A DNA stretch of 64,000 nucleotides from Polyangiaceae bacterium (lineage in GTDB: Bacteria; Myxococcota_A; Polyangia; Polyangiales; Polyangiaceae): NCBI GenBank assembly GCA_025936115.1, contig JAICTZ010000028.1, positions 1 through 64,000 of the forward strand, in the 5' to 3' direction. Positions 29,092 to 38,102 of this stretch are shown in pieces. The stretch's first letter is position 1. Each line of letters begins with the position of its first letter. The notes below the pieces were generated by a model. That model saw nothing but the letters and a program-made list of their open reading frames with translations, was not told the DNA's origin and ran no database searches. The translations under genes and the position numbers were made by a program.

Positions 29092-29138
29092 AATGGCCAA
29101 CCACGCCAACGTGCTGTTCTGGCCAAGAAAGAGGCAAC

Positions 29139-29858
29139 ATGAAGCTCGACAATTCCGTCGCCCTCGTCACGGGCGCCAACCGCGGTATCGGCAAATCGTT
29201 CGTCCACGCTCTGCTCGCCGCTGGTGCCAAAAAGGTCTATGCCGCTGCCCGCTCGCTCGACACGCTCGCGGGGGTGGGGATTGATCCCCGCATCGTTGCC
29301 GTGAAGCTCGACGTCACGCGCGAAGACGACTTCCGCGACCTTGCCGCGACCGCGAGCGACGTCACCCTGCTGGTCAACAACGCCGGTGTTCTCGACTTCG
29401 GCAGCGTCCTCGAAGCGCAGCTGCAGGCGTTCGAGCGCAACTTCGCGACGAACTTCTACGGCGTCCTCGCGAGCTCGCGTACCTTCGCGCCGATCATCGA
29501 AAAGAACGGCGGCGGCGCCATCGTGAACATGCACACCGTATTGGCCTTAGCGAGCATGCCCGGCTTCGGCGTCTACAACGCCTCGAAGGCCGCCGCGTGG
29601 TCCCTCACACAGTCGCTGCGTGCCGGCCTGGCGAGCCGCGGCGTGGCCGTGCACGCCGTGTTTCCGGGACCGGTCGATACGGAAATGCTGAAAGGCGTGC
29701 CGGTGCCGAAGACGAGCCCCGACGACGTTGCCAAGGCGGTGCTGCAGGGCGTTTCTCGGGGCGACGAAGACATTTTTCCCGATCCCATGTCCGCCTCGCT
29801 GTACCAAGCGTGGCGGAACGATCACAAAGCGGTCGAGAAGCAATTCGCCGCGATGTAG
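29139..29858 (+). CDS. Short-chain dehydrogenase/reductase
   Basis: 239 residues, classical SDR. The NAD(P) motif is TGANRGIG (11-18), NNAG follows, and the catalytic Tyr146-x3-Lys150 is in YNASKAAAW. AARSLDT after the second strand gives an Arg that favours NADPH. A GPVDTEM motif follows the active site. Substrate is unknown. The divergent TetR gene and shared operators imply it is the repressor's main target, probably a detoxifying reductase. Confidence 0.92.
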   Translation: MKLDNSVALVTGANRGIGKSFVHALLAAGAKKVYAAARSLDTLAGVGIDPRIVAVKLDVTREDDFRDLAATASDVTLLVNNAGVLDFGSVLEAQLQAFERNFATNFYGVLASSRTFAPIIEKNGGGAIVNMHTVLALASMPGFGVYNASKAAAWSLTQSLRAGLASRGVAVHAVFPGPVDTEMLKGVPVPKTSPDDVAKAVLQGVSRGDEDIFPDPMSASLYQAWRNDHKAVEKQFAAM

Positions 29859-29948
29859 GCGTGGCTCCCGACGAGATCATTGCAACGGGCTCGAGCCGTC
29901 CGAATCGCCTTCGCCGGAGGAATTGCGAAGGAGGTATGATGCTGCCGG

Positions 29949-31424
29949 ATGGACGGCCACGGCGTCATGACGGTCGTCGCATGCGCCGGCGATCTTGCCT
30001 TTGGTGCGCTTGCCTTTGCTCGTCGTTCGAAGAGCGCGCTCGGCCTGCTGCTCGCGGTGCTTTTTCTCGACGCCTTCAGTTGGAACTTCGCGAGTCTGGC
30101 GTTCGAGCTCTCGGGCGTGGGCGTCTGGCACGCCGTCGATCGGATGTTTTCGTCCGTGATGCCCGCGATCGCGCTGCACGTCGTCGTCGTGTTCGTCGGT
30201 CGTTCTCGCTCGCTGCGACCGTTGATCATCGCAAGCTATTGCGGCTTCGGGGCGCTCGGACTCTTCGTCCAGAGCCGTGCTTGGTTGCCGGCGCTCGCGG
30301 TGCTGGGACCTCTAGCCATGCTTTTTGCACTGGTCTTGCTGCTGCTGCACCGGCAAAGTTCCACGATGCCGGACGAACGGGCGCGAGCCGATCTGGTTGC
30401 ACTCGCCCTCATGATCGGGACTTTCTTCGGCGTCACCGAGCTCCTGTACCAGGAGGTAGACTTTCCGATTCCGCGCCTTGGCGCGATCGGCACGTTGATG
30501 GCGATGGTGCTGCTCGCGACCGCGGCCCTGAGGCTGCGGCTGCTCGGTAGCGAGGTGCCGCCGGTCGTTGCCCTGTATGCGCTGTCGTTCGGCGTGCTCT
30601 GGATCATCGCGCAGCTCGCGCTCGTGCGGTGGCTCGATCCGCAAATGGGATCATGGGTGCTCGGTGCCGGCGTGCTCTTGCTGATTGTCATTGCCTCGGC
30701 GCGCGAAATCGGACGCTTCGCCTCCGTCGGCAGAGCGCGCAGTCGAGAGCTTGCGATGCTCGGACGCTTCTCCGAGCAACTGGCCCATGACATCAAAAAC
30801 CCGCTCGCCGCGGTCAAGGGAGCGGTCCAATTCTTGAGCGAAGAGCACCGCCTCGGTCGCTCGCTCGACGGACAGATGCCGTTTTTGCAACTGATCGAGC
30901 AGCAAATCGAGCGTGTTCAGCGTACGATCAGCGACTACCAGCGGATCGCCAAGGTGGAGCCGCGTCCCACGCCGACCTCCCTCAACTCCATCGTCGGGGA
31001 GCTGCTGCCGCTTCAGCATTTCGGAGTGACGGCCCGTGTCACGATCCAGGCGAACCTCGCGGCGGATCTGCCGGAGTGTCCGCTCGATCGTGATTTGGTC
31101 ATGACCGCGCTCGAAAACGTCTTGCGTAACGCTTGCGAGGCCATGCCGGACGGCGGAACCATTTCCGTGCGCACGGCGTTCGAGCGCGCTCGGAATCTAG
31201 TCGCCGTGGTCGTGGAAGACGACGGGCTCGGCATGGACGCCAGACTGCTCGAGCAGGCGGTGGCGCCCTTTTTCACCACCAAATCGCAGGGCACGGGATT
31301 AGGCTTGAGCTTTGCCGAACGCGTTGCGAGGGCCCATCACGGTACGCTGAGCCTCAGCAGTGCCGTCGGGCGCGGAACCCGGGTCACGTTGAGTTTTCGT
31401 GCATTCGCCGAGGATGACGCTTGA
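29949..31424 (+). CDS. Membrane histidine kinase of a sigma54 two-component system
   Basis: 491 residues. About eight transmembrane helices fill residues 8-260 with little extracytoplasmic sequence, so it may sense the membrane or an intramembrane signal. HisKA has His280 in SEQLAHDIKNPLAAVKGA. HATPase has an N-box in ENVLRNACEAMPDGG, DDGLGMD, and GTGLGLSFAERVARAHHG. The layout resembles NtrB/PrsK-type kinases. Its stop overlaps the TTG start of the response regulator by 4 bases (TTGA), so the two form a coupled pair. GGAGG at 29930-29934 is 14 bases from ATG 29949; ATG 29967 is another option. Confidence 0.92.
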   Translation: MDGHGVMTVVACAGDLAFGALAFARRSKSALGLLLAVLFLDAFSWNFASLAFELSGVGVWHAVDRMFSSVMPAIALHVVVVFVGRSRSLRPLIIASYCGFGALGLFVQSRAWLPALAVLGPLAMLFALVLLLLHRQSSTMPDERARADLVALALMIGTFFGVTELLYQEVDFPIPRLGAIGTLMAMVLLATAALRLRLLGSEVPPVVALYALSFGVLWIIAQLALVRWLDPQMGSWVLGAGVLLLIVIASAREIGRFASVGRARSRELAMLGRFSEQLAHDIKNPLAAVKGAVQFLSEEHRLGRSLDGQMPFLQLIEQQIERVQRTISDYQRIAKVEPRPTPTSLNSIVGELLPLQHFGVTARVTIQANLAADLPECPLDRDLVMTALENVLRNACEAMPDGGTISVRTAFERARNLVAVVVEDDGLGMDARLLEQAVAPFFTTKSQGTGLGLSFAERVARAHHGTLSLSSAVGRGTRVTLSFRAFAEDDA

Positions 31425-32782
31425 ACAACGACAAGCAGCGTGCGCTCTTGGTCGACGACGACGCAGCCGTCCGCACCGTACTGGCAGCTCTGCTGCGCCA
31501 AGGCGGCATCGAGGCGATCGAAGCCGCGAGCGCCGCCGAAGCGCTCGCGCTCCTGGACGAAGGCGCAGCGGACGTGATGGTGACCGATCTCCGCATGCCC
31601 GGCATGGACGGCATGGAGCTCTTGGCGCGCGCGAGCAAAACCTGGCCCGACGTGCCGGTGATCATGCTGACGGCGCACGGCAATATCCCACTCGCCGTGG
31701 AGGCAATGCGCCACGGAGCCTTCGAATTCATGCTGAAACCCTTCGATCGCGTCGAAGTGTTGGCGGTCGTCGAACGCGCGCTGTTGCTCGCTCGGCTAAA
31801 CGGCGGGCCACCGGCGCCAGCTGCTGCCGTCGAACGGAGCCTGCTCGGTGATTCCGGCTTGCTCGCCGCGCTCAAAGCCGACATCGCGCGCGCGGCCAAG
31901 AGCAGCGCGACGGTGCTCATTCTCGGAGAAAGTGGCACGGGTAAGGAGCTCGTCGCGCGGGCTGTCCACGAGCAGAGCCCGCGCCGCGGCGGTCCATTCG
32001 TGAAGCTCAATTGCGCTGCCTTTCCCGAAGCACTGCTCGAAAGCGAGATCTTCGGTTACGAGAAAGGTGCGTTCACGGGCGCGACCAAGCGCAAGCCGGG
32101 GCGCGTCGAGCTCGCCGAGGGCGGAACGTTGTTGCTCGACGAGATCGGCGACTATTCGGCGGAGACGCAGGTAAAGCTGCTCAGGATCCTGCAGGAGCGC
32201 GAAATTTCGCGGCTCGGGAGCACCGACACGTTCCCGGTAGACGTCCGCTTCATCGCCGCGACCAACAAGAACCTCCAGGCGCTCGTGGCGCGCGGCGAGT
32301 TCCGCCAAGACCTCTACTACCGGCTCAGCGTGTTGCCCATCAGCGTGCCGCCGCTGCGCGCGCGACCGGAGGATATCGTGGTGCTGGTGCCACGGTTCGC
32401 ACTTACCTCGGGCGCCGCCAACGGACGGGGTGCCGTCGAAATCGAGCCCTGCGCTCTCGAGCTCATGCAGTCGCAACCCTGGCCGGGCAACGTGCGCCAG
32501 CTCGAGAATTTCGTCGAGCGCCTCGTCGTCTTCTCCGACGGACCTCGCATAGGGCTTGCCGACGTCGAGCGGGAGATGCTGCGTGACGCGACGCCCGACA
32601 CGGAGCTCGGCCCTCAGGTGAGCCCTCAGGGAGGACTCCGAGGCGCGCGCCTCGCCGCCGAACGCGACGCGATCCGCGAGGCCTTGCGACTTTCAGGCAA
32701 CAACCGCACGCGCGCCGCGCGCTTGCTCAACATGAGTCGGCGGACGCTCTACAACAAGCTCGAAGAGCTGGGACTCCTTTAG
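31421..32782 (+). CDS. NtrC-type sigma54-dependent response regulator
   Basis: 453 residues, TTG start. Receiver with phosphoacceptor Asp56 (VTDLRMPGMDG) and Lys in MLKPFD. AAA+ domain with Walker A GESGTGKE (169-176), the sigma54-contacting loop GAFTGA (216-221) and Walker B GTLLLDEIGD. The Fis-type helix-turn-helix is at the end (NNRTRAARLLNMSRRTLYNKL). All residues needed to activate sigma54 polymerase are present. A near-consensus -24/-12 promoter and a dyad lie directly downstream, before the barrel-protein gene, so that gene pair is the likely target. Confidence 0.95.
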   Translation: MNNDKQRALLVDDDAAVRTVLAALLRQGGIEAIEAASAAEALALLDEGAADVMVTDLRMPGMDGMELLARASKTWPDVPVIMLTAHGNIPLAVEAMRHGAFEFMLKPFDRVEVLAVVERALLLARLNGGPPAPAAAVERSLLGDSGLLAALKADIARAAKSSATVLILGESGTGKELVARAVHEQSPRRGGPFVKLNCAAFPEALLESEIFGYEKGAFTGATKRKPGRVELAEGGTLLLDEIGDYSAETQVKLLRILQEREISRLGSTDTFPVDVRFIAATNKNLQALVARGEFRQDLYYRLSVLPISVPPLRARPEDIVVLVPRFALTSGAANGRGAVEIEPCALELMQSQPWPGNVRQLENFVERLVVFSDGPRIGLADVEREMLRDATPDTELGPQVSPQGGLRGARLAAERDAIREALRLSGNNRTRAARLLNMSRRTLYNKLEELGLL

Positions 32783-32786
32783 CGCG

Positions 32787-32810
32787 TTCACGCAACTGCA
32801 CACTCGTGAA
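32787..32810. promoter_or_regulatory. Dyad, candidate enhancer site of the NtrC-type regulator
   Basis: TTCACG (32787-32792) and CGTGAA (32805-32810) are perfect complements with a 12-base spacer. The centre is about 90 bases upstream of the transcription start predicted from the sigma54 element, within the usual range for activator sites of this class. Confidence 0.5.
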
Positions 32811-32863
32811 GGAGGATGCACAGCGCTCATCCGGGCCGCCTGCGATAGCTCGAGAAAGTCCGC

Positions 32864-32879
32864 TGGAACGATCCTTGCG
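32864..32879 (+). promoter_or_regulatory. Sigma54 (-24/-12) promoter
   Basis: TGGAACGATCCTTGCG matches the consensus TGGCACG-N4-TTGCW at all core positions except C-to-A at the fourth base. The invariant GG (32865-32866) and GC (32877-32878) are at exact spacing. The predicted start near 32890 leaves a 40-base leader before ATG 32930, which has GGAGG at 32918-32922. It directly follows a sigma54 activator gene. Confidence 0.8.
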
Positions 32880-32929
32880 ATGCCCGCCGCCAGCGAGCCG
32901 CAGCAGCGGCGAGAAGCGGAGGTTTTCGC

Positions 32930-33688
32930 ATGCAGTGGCAAATTCGCTATCGAACTCAGCGCTCGTTCGGGGTGCCGAAGGGGAGGGGCACGCCGACATA
33001 TTCGGACGTGCGCTGGCTCGTGGGTGTCGGCGCCGCTCTGATCGGATCACTCGTCAATCAGCGCGCGGCTCACGCCGACGAGGCGGGCTCGCCGCGCAAG
33101 GTCACCGGGCTCGGGGATTTACCGGCGTGGTCCGTGCGATTGAGTGGGGCGGGCGGCGTCCCGTTGCCGACGACGCACGAGCAGCTCCTGAATGCCGACG
33201 GCTACTCGGGCGCACGCTGGACCGTCACTGCTGCCGTCGAACGACGCGTCTACGGTCATCTCGGGGTCGGGTTGCTCGGCATTTACGGGGCTCGCACCCT
33301 CACTGCGTCGCCGCAAGACGGTGCCAATGAGTTCATCGAGGGGGCCGTGTCGCGCTATTCGGAACGGCACTGGATCGCAGCCGCGGAGTTGCCGTTCACC
33401 TTTCTCCTTGCGCGCCTAGGTCATCGCGATCACGCCTGGCTGGAAGTCTCCCTGGTTCCGTGGCTCGGTGTCGGCTTCGGAAGCCACGAGTTTTACGGCG
33501 GCGGGGAGTGGCGCGCGGGACCGGCGCTTGGGGGTACTGGGCGTCTCATGGTTCGCGGTCGTCACGGCGGCGCCGGCTTGGCTGCCGGAGCGTACACGCT
33601 GCGCGTCGCGCAACCGTCGAGCGTCCCGACTGCAGTCGACTTCGGCATGATCTTTTTTGGTGTCGTCGGGGGTTTCGATGTCGGCTAA
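32930..33688 (+). CDS. Outer-membrane beta-barrel-like protein, module copy 1
   Basis: 252 residues. The N-region is long (28 residues) and basic, then a hydrophobic stretch ends NQRAAHADEA, a plausible signal cleavage. The mature part has alternating strands such as WTVTAAVERRVYGHLGVGLLGIYG, LPFTFLLARLG, LEVSLVPWLGVGFGSHEFYGG and FGMIFFGVVGGFDVG, as expected for a small barrel. It is clearly related to the product of 43890-44657 (shared LGVGFGS, EGY/DGY-x-G-x-R/RW and GPALGG/GPAFGG segments). It overlaps the lipoprotein gene by 11 bases and stands behind a sigma54 promoter. Function is unknown. Confidence 0.72.
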   Translation: MQWQIRYRTQRSFGVPKGRGTPTYSDVRWLVGVGAALIGSLVNQRAAHADEAGSPRKVTGLGDLPAWSVRLSGAGGVPLPTTHEQLLNADGYSGARWTVTAAVERRVYGHLGVGLLGIYGARTLTASPQDGANEFIEGAVSRYSERHWIAAAELPFTFLLARLGHRDHAWLEVSLVPWLGVGFGSHEFYGGGEWRAGPALGGTGRLMVRGRHGGAGLAAGAYTLRVAQPSSVPTAVDFGMIFFGVVGGFDVG

Positions 33689-34217
33689 AAACCAACGTTC
33701 GCTCGCGCTTCTCGCGCTCGCGTGCGGCGCATGCCTCGACTTCGGTTCGAGCGCGGGCGTCGGCACGGACGAAACGACGATCGAGGTGACTCCGCCGCGC
33801 GTGCTCGACACTCTTTGCGCGCAAGGCGCCTACACGCTGACGGGCGCGGCGGTGCGTCGCGCGGGGCTCACACCGGACTCCTGCGGCTTCGAACTCGGGC
33901 CCGGAGACGGCTCGGTCACTTTTTCGACGTCGGGATCGCCGGAGGAGACTCTGGGGAGCACCACAGAGCTCCGCGCTCTCGTCGTCGACTTGGAGGGCGG
34001 CGCTCATGCCGCGCGCTGGGTCGCTCTCACCCCCGTGCCCGACTCGACTGCGGCGCTCGAACCGAGACCCGACACGAGAGCAACCACTTCATTCACGGTG
34101 AGCTCGGGCGGCAGGCATCTTGGACTGCTCGACGTCGAGGGCAAGATCACGATCCCGCCCTACTCGGGGGGATGCTCGGTGGCGCGGGCGCGTGGACCGG
34201 AGCGGCCCCGCCCCTGA
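33678..34217 (+). CDS. Small lipoprotein, module copy 1
   Basis: 179 residues. A signal peptide with ACGAC (lipobox-like Cys19) starts the protein. The conserved core LDTLCAQGAYTLTGAAVRR, then GLTPDSCGFELGPGDG, matches the paralogue at 43409-43897 (DTICAENAYQLEGSARRTT, GLTQDSCGFALGPEPG). Both end in a Cys-containing strand (GGCSVARARG versus VDCSMARYP). GGGGG at 33668-33672 supports ATG 33678; an upstream TTG gives 7 extra residues. The start lies inside the barrel gene, so the two are coupled. Family unknown. Confidence 0.7.
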   Translation: MSAKNQRSLALLALACGACLDFGSSAGVGTDETTIEVTPPRVLDTLCAQGAYTLTGAAVRRAGLTPDSCGFELGPGDGSVTFSTSGSPEETLGSTTELRALVVDLEGGAHAARWVALTPVPDSTAALEPRPDTRATTSFTVSSGGRHLGLLDVEGKITIPPYSGGCSVARARGPERPRP

Positions 34218-34232
34218 GAGGCGGGAAGCACC

Positions 34233-34742
34233 GTGGTTTCAGTCACTCACGAATTTACACGTCGGACCCGCTATTTTTCACATGCTGGATTGCAGGCCGC
34301 TCGTTCGCGAGGGAGTCCAGTTAGTAAGCGAGTCGTCGCGACAGTCGTGATCGTCGCGAATTGTCATCACGACCTCACGGTCTTGCCGGACGGCAAAATC
34401 GCATGTCTGTCCTGGATTCAGCAGAGCGGCGATCGGCCGAGCGATCTGCTCGAGAGCGACTATCAGGGCAACGTCAAGAAGGTGATGACACTCGATTCGA
34501 AGGTCTACGCGGGTGGTACGGGACTGGGCGGCGGCAGCGGTACGTACCACGCGCCCGGCACCACCAGCTCGGTGCTCGGCGACGTCCAGCGCTTGCCGAA
34601 CGGCAACACGCTCGTCACCTTCTCGATCGCGGGAACCATGGACGAGATCGATGCATCCGGTAGCGTCGTGCAGCACATCAGCGGGCCGGGCGGCTACGCA
34701 GACTGGCGTGAAACGCTGTACGGTCCGCCGCTGCGTTTCTGA
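34233..34742 (+). pseudogene. C-terminal remnant of an arylsulfotransferase (ASST)-like protein
   Basis: The frame encodes ASST-like propeller pieces: HHDLTVLPDGKIACLSWIQQ, VQRLPNGNTLVTFSIAG and the terminal GGYADWRETLYGPP seen in secreted ASST-like proteins. Intact proteins are usually more than 400 residues with a signal peptide and many more blades. Here only about 130 recognisable residues remain, preceded by unrelated sequence, and a low-complexity joint (YAGGTGLGGGSGTYHAPG) suggests internal loss. A 5'-truncated relic is the simplest reading. Confidence 0.5.
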
Positions 34743-34815
34743 GCGTCTCGTCCTGGACGGCGGTGCTCAAGCCCGGATAGATGCATGCCGTGCATAGCCG
34801 TGATACGAGCAATGC

Positions 34816-35760
34816 GTGATCGGCATGCAGCGCGAACGGCCCGTTCTCGACGTCGCCGATCTGGAGCTCGTCCTCACTCTGGCGGAGGCCGGCAGCACCG
34901 TGCGCGCGTCCACGCGGCTGCACGTCACGCAGTCTGCCGTGAGCCGCGGGCTGACGGCGGTCGAAGAAAAACTCGGAGTCCGGCTGTTCGAGCGCAAGGC
35001 GCGCGGACTCGAGCTGACGGCCGCCGGTCGCCGCCTGACCGAGGCAGCGGGACCCTTGCTCGCGCAGCTCGTGGATCTCGAGGAGCGCGCCCGCACTGGC
35101 GCGGCGACGAACGCGCCGCTGCGCGTGGTCTGCGAATGCTACACGGCCTATAGCTGGCTCCCGGGCGCGCTTTCGAGGCTCGGGCCAGCCCTCGGGACCG
35201 AGCTCGAGGCGGCGATTGACCACACGCACGCGCCGATCGAGGCGCTGCTCACGGGTGACGCCGACGTGGCGCTGCTGACGACCGCGAAGGTGCCGCAGCG
35301 GATGCTCGAGGCGCCCCTGTTTCACGACGAGATCGTCTTCGTCGTTGCCGCGACCCACCCGCTCGCCGCGCGCCCCGCGATCAGCGCGCACGACCTCGAG
35401 CCGTACGCGTTGATTGTGTCCAGCAGCACGCCCGAACCGGAGCGAAAGTGGTTTTTTCGCCAGGTCTTCAGGCGCGGGACACCACGCCTGAAGCTGCTTC
35501 GGTTCCCGCTCACCGAAGCGGTCATCGAAGCCACGCGCGCGGGCATGGGTGTCGCAGCGATGTCCGAATGGGTTGCTCGTCCGTACGTTGCCGGGGGCGG
35601 CCTCGTCGCGCGGTCGCTCCAGGGCAAGCGCCTCGAGCGGCCCTGGCGCATTGCTTATCGCCGCGAGGTCGCGGTGGTGGCGACTCGGCTCGCGACCGCG
35701 CTCCGAGGCGCACCGCCGCGCCTTGTTGAAGGCACGAAACCTCACGCGGGCCGGGGATAG
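34816..35760 (+). CDS. LysR-family regulator
   Basis: 314 residues. N-terminal winged helix with DLELVLTLAEAGSTVRASTRLHVTQSAVSRGLTAVEEKLGVRLFERKARGLELTAAG split over the usual helices, the LysR hallmark. An effector domain follows with VVCECYTAYSWLPG (the CysB/MetR type), VALLTTAKVP, FVVAATHPLA and EATRAGMGVAAMSEW. MetR-like members sense homocysteine or aromatic effectors; the ligand here is unknown. Start GTG 34816 or ATG 34825. It converges on the GST gene, overlapping by 19 bases. Confidence 0.93.
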   Translation: MIGMQRERPVLDVADLELVLTLAEAGSTVRASTRLHVTQSAVSRGLTAVEEKLGVRLFERKARGLELTAAGRRLTEAAGPLLAQLVDLEERARTGAATNAPLRVVCECYTAYSWLPGALSRLGPALGTELEAAIDHTHAPIEALLTGDADVALLTTAKVPQRMLEAPLFHDEIVFVVAATHPLAARPAISAHDLEPYALIVSSSTPEPERKWFFRQVFRRGTPRLKLLRFPLTEAVIEATRAGMGVAAMSEWVARPYVAGGGLVARSLQGKRLERPWRIAYRREVAVVATRLATALRGAPPRLVEGTKPHAGRG

Positions 35761-36395
35761 TCCGCGCGCGTACTCGGCGTGGCTGACTTCAGCGGCCCGC
35801 GCTCGACGGCGAACGCCTCCATCTCGGCCGCGAGCACGCGCGCGACGGCGGGGCGCGCCTTCATGCGCTCGAAGAACGCCGCGAGCCCGGCGTAGTCACT
35901 CACGCAGAGTGGTGTTGCCTGCGCCCAATTGAGGACCGTAAAGAGATAGATGTCCGCGACCGAGTACCCCTCCAAGAGGTACTCGCGATGCGCGAGATGG
36001 TCATTGGCGACCGCGAGCCGCGCGTGCGCGTTCCCGCGCGCGTATGCCTTCGCTCCGTCCGGCGCCTTCGGATCGAGCAAAGGGATGAATACGGCCTTGT
36101 GCAGCTCGGTGCCGATGAACGACAACCAGCGATGCAAGAGCGTGCGCTGCCACGGTTCGTCGGGCACGAGCGGCGTGCCGGCCGCGACGAACTGCAGGAT
36201 GGCTGCGTTTTCCGTGAGGACGCGACCCTCGTCGGTGTGGAGCACCGGGACCATACCGAGCGGATGGATCGCGGCGCCGTCGGGCGCAAGGCGCGTATCG
36301 TGGTCGATTTGGACGTACTCCGCCGGGCGACCGATTTCCTCGAGCGCGGTGCGGGTAGCCATGGAGCAGGCGAGCGGTGAGATGAAGAGCTTCAT
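35742..36395 (-). CDS. Glutathione S-transferase-like protein
   Basis: 217 residues from ATG 36395 (MKLFISPLACSMATRTAL); ATG 36404 is also possible. The N-terminal thioredoxin fold has the Ser/Cys site region SPLACSM, the cis-Pro strand GMVPVLHTDEG and the glutathione-binding ENAAILQFVA. The alpha-helical C-domain has EYLLEGYSVADIYLFTVLNWA, the conserved N-capping box. The closest type by look is GstA/beta class. It could detoxify electrophiles. It converges on the LysR gene. Confidence 0.92.
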   Translation of the reverse strand: MKLFISPLACSMATRTALEEIGRPAEYVQIDHDTRLAPDGAAIHPLGMVPVLHTDEGRVLTENAAILQFVAAGTPLVPDEPWQRTLLHRWLSFIGTELHKAVFIPLLDPKAPDGAKAYARGNAHARLAVANDHLAHREYLLEGYSVADIYLFTVLNWAQATPLCVSDYAGLAAFFERMKARPAVARVLAAEMEAFAVERGPLKSATPSTRADYPRPA

Positions 36396-36547
36396 GCGCT
36401 TCATTCTGGGAACCCAGCGGGCCAACGACCAACGCTTTGTTCGTGTACGAGCTATGCGAAGCGGGAATACGTGGCCGGCGCAGCGGCGCGGTCCCATGAA
36501 CGTGGGCGAGCGTGAATTGGCGCGACCTGTGATACGTTTGCTACATT

Positions 36548-38044
36548 GTGACTAGTTCACTTCGTCTGACGTTCGCCGTGGGGCTCTGCTTGGCGCTCAG
36601 CTGTGGGGGTAACGAGTCGGGCGCGCCCGGACGCGAGAGCGGCAGCTCCGGCAAGAGCGGTGGCGCGGGCGCGACGCACGTCGGTGGCACTACGAACGGA
36701 GGAACGACGAGCGCCGCAGGTGCGCCGGGCGCCGGCAAGGGTGGCGGAAACTCGAATGCTGGTAGAGGGAGTGGTGGAAAGGCGAATAGCTCCGGCGGCT
36801 CATCGAGTGGTGCGACGGGTGGCGCGAGCGGCGGTAATGCCGCGGGCACGAACGCGGCGGGAACGGGCGGGTTGAATCGCGCGGGCTCGAGCGGGACGGG
36901 CGGCACGGAGAGCACGGCGGCAGGCGAGGCGGGCGAGGCGGGGGCGGTGGGGAATGGAGGCGAGGGCGGCTCCGGGCCGAGCTGCGAGCATCCGATGTCG
37001 TTCGCGGCGCCGAACAGCAGCGTGGCGCCGTACGCGAACGTCAACGCCGGGTTCGCGCTGGTCGGGACGAAGCTCGCGCTCGGCTACGGCACGCCGGCGA
37101 AGGATGGGCCCTATTGGACGCTGTTCGATCCGGTGCTGCAGACGTTCAGCACGCCGAAGCTGCTCGCGCTTCCCGGTGTCACGCCGCACGGGACTGAGTT
37201 TCATGTTGCGCTCACGACGCTGCCCGATGGGCACCTTGCCGCTGCATGGACCGATCAGAGCAACTCTTACCTTTCGCTCGGTATCGAAACCGATACTCCG
37301 AAGGCCTTGAAGCTGTCGGACATGATCGGTCTGCCGTACCCGCAGGTCGCGATCGCGCCGTTCTTCGACGGCCGAGTCGCCGTGGCGTGGAAGGAGGCGG
37401 GCGCCGGGTCCTACAACTACCGCGTCATCCTCGACGTCTTCGATCCGAGCTCCTCGTCGCAGCAGATGTTCACGATCGAAGCGCCGGGGAAGGTACAGAC
37501 CACGCCCCGCCTTTATCTGACGGAAACTCGCCTCGTCGTCGAGTTGACGGAAACGATTCCGCTCGAGTCCGGGGATTACGTCGCGAAGCGCAACTTCTTC
37601 CTCGCGACAGTGGGCGCAAATGACGCACCGGCAACGATCACCGCCGCCTCCTTCATTCCGAGCTCGCTCGCGTCCGCTGCGCCACTGCTCATGGACGCGG
37701 CGGCTGTGCGCGTCGCCTACGCCCGAGGCAGCCAAGTCCTGCTCTCGGATCTGGACGAGAACTTTGCGCTGACCGGGACGCCGCTCCTCGTGATGCCCTG
37801 GAGTAAGTACTCGTCCGAGCTAGCCTTTTTTCACGATGCCGCCGGCGAGCAGCTGGTCTTCTCGAGCGGGGACGACGGGCTTCACTCGGTGAAGCTCGAC
37901 GAGAATCATCACCCGCTCGGCGCACAGGCGTCGTTCGGAGCGGTCGGTGCCTACTCGACGGGCATGGTGCGGACGAACGTCGGCGTTCTCGCCGTCTGGT
38001 ATCAGTACAACGGTTCGACGTACGTGACGCCGCTCTGTCCCTAG
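36548..38044 (+). CDS. Lipoprotein with long Gly/Ser linker and propeller-like domain
   Basis: 498 residues, GTG start. Lipobox ALSC (Cys19). Residues about 20-140 are Gly/Ser/Ala/Thr/Asn-rich. The rest shows repeated beta hairpins of about 45 residues (GFALVGTKLALGYG, HVALTTLPDGHLAAAWTD, VAIAPFFDGRVAVAWKE, AAAVRVAYARGSQVLLSDL, LAFFHDAAGEQLVFSS), suggestive of a beta-propeller. No catalytic motif or known family was recognised. It probably has its own promoter, being divergent from the GST gene. Confidence 0.72.
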   Translation: MTSSLRLTFAVGLCLALSCGGNESGAPGRESGSSGKSGGAGATHVGGTTNGGTTSAAGAPGAGKGGGNSNAGRGSGGKANSSGGSSSGATGGASGGNAAGTNAAGTGGLNRAGSSGTGGTESTAAGEAGEAGAVGNGGEGGSGPSCEHPMSFAAPNSSVAPYANVNAGFALVGTKLALGYGTPAKDGPYWTLFDPVLQTFSTPKLLALPGVTPHGTEFHVALTTLPDGHLAAAWTDQSNSYLSLGIETDTPKALKLSDMIGLPYPQVAIAPFFDGRVAVAWKEAGAGSYNYRVILDVFDPSSSSQQMFTIEAPGKVQTTPRLYLTETRLVVELTETIPLESGDYVAKRNFFLATVGANDAPATITAASFIPSSLASAAPLLMDAAAVRVAYARGSQVLLSDLDENFALTGTPLLVMPWSKYSSELAFFHDAAGEQLVFSSGDDGLHSVKLDENHHPLGAQASFGAVGAYSTGMVRTNVGVLAVWYQYNGSTYVTPLCP

Positions 38045-38064
38045 CTCGTAGGCGTCGGCGACGA

Positions 38065-38083
38065 CCGCGGGTTCACACCGCGG
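38065..38083. terminator. Hairpin between convergent genes
   Basis: CCGCGG (38065-38070) and CCGCGG (38078-38083) are self-complementary arms around a 7-base loop, midway between two convergent stop codons. It may serve both directions. No T-run on either side. Confidence 0.4.
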
Positions 38084-38102
38084 CCGCCGCCGAACGGGTC
38101 GA

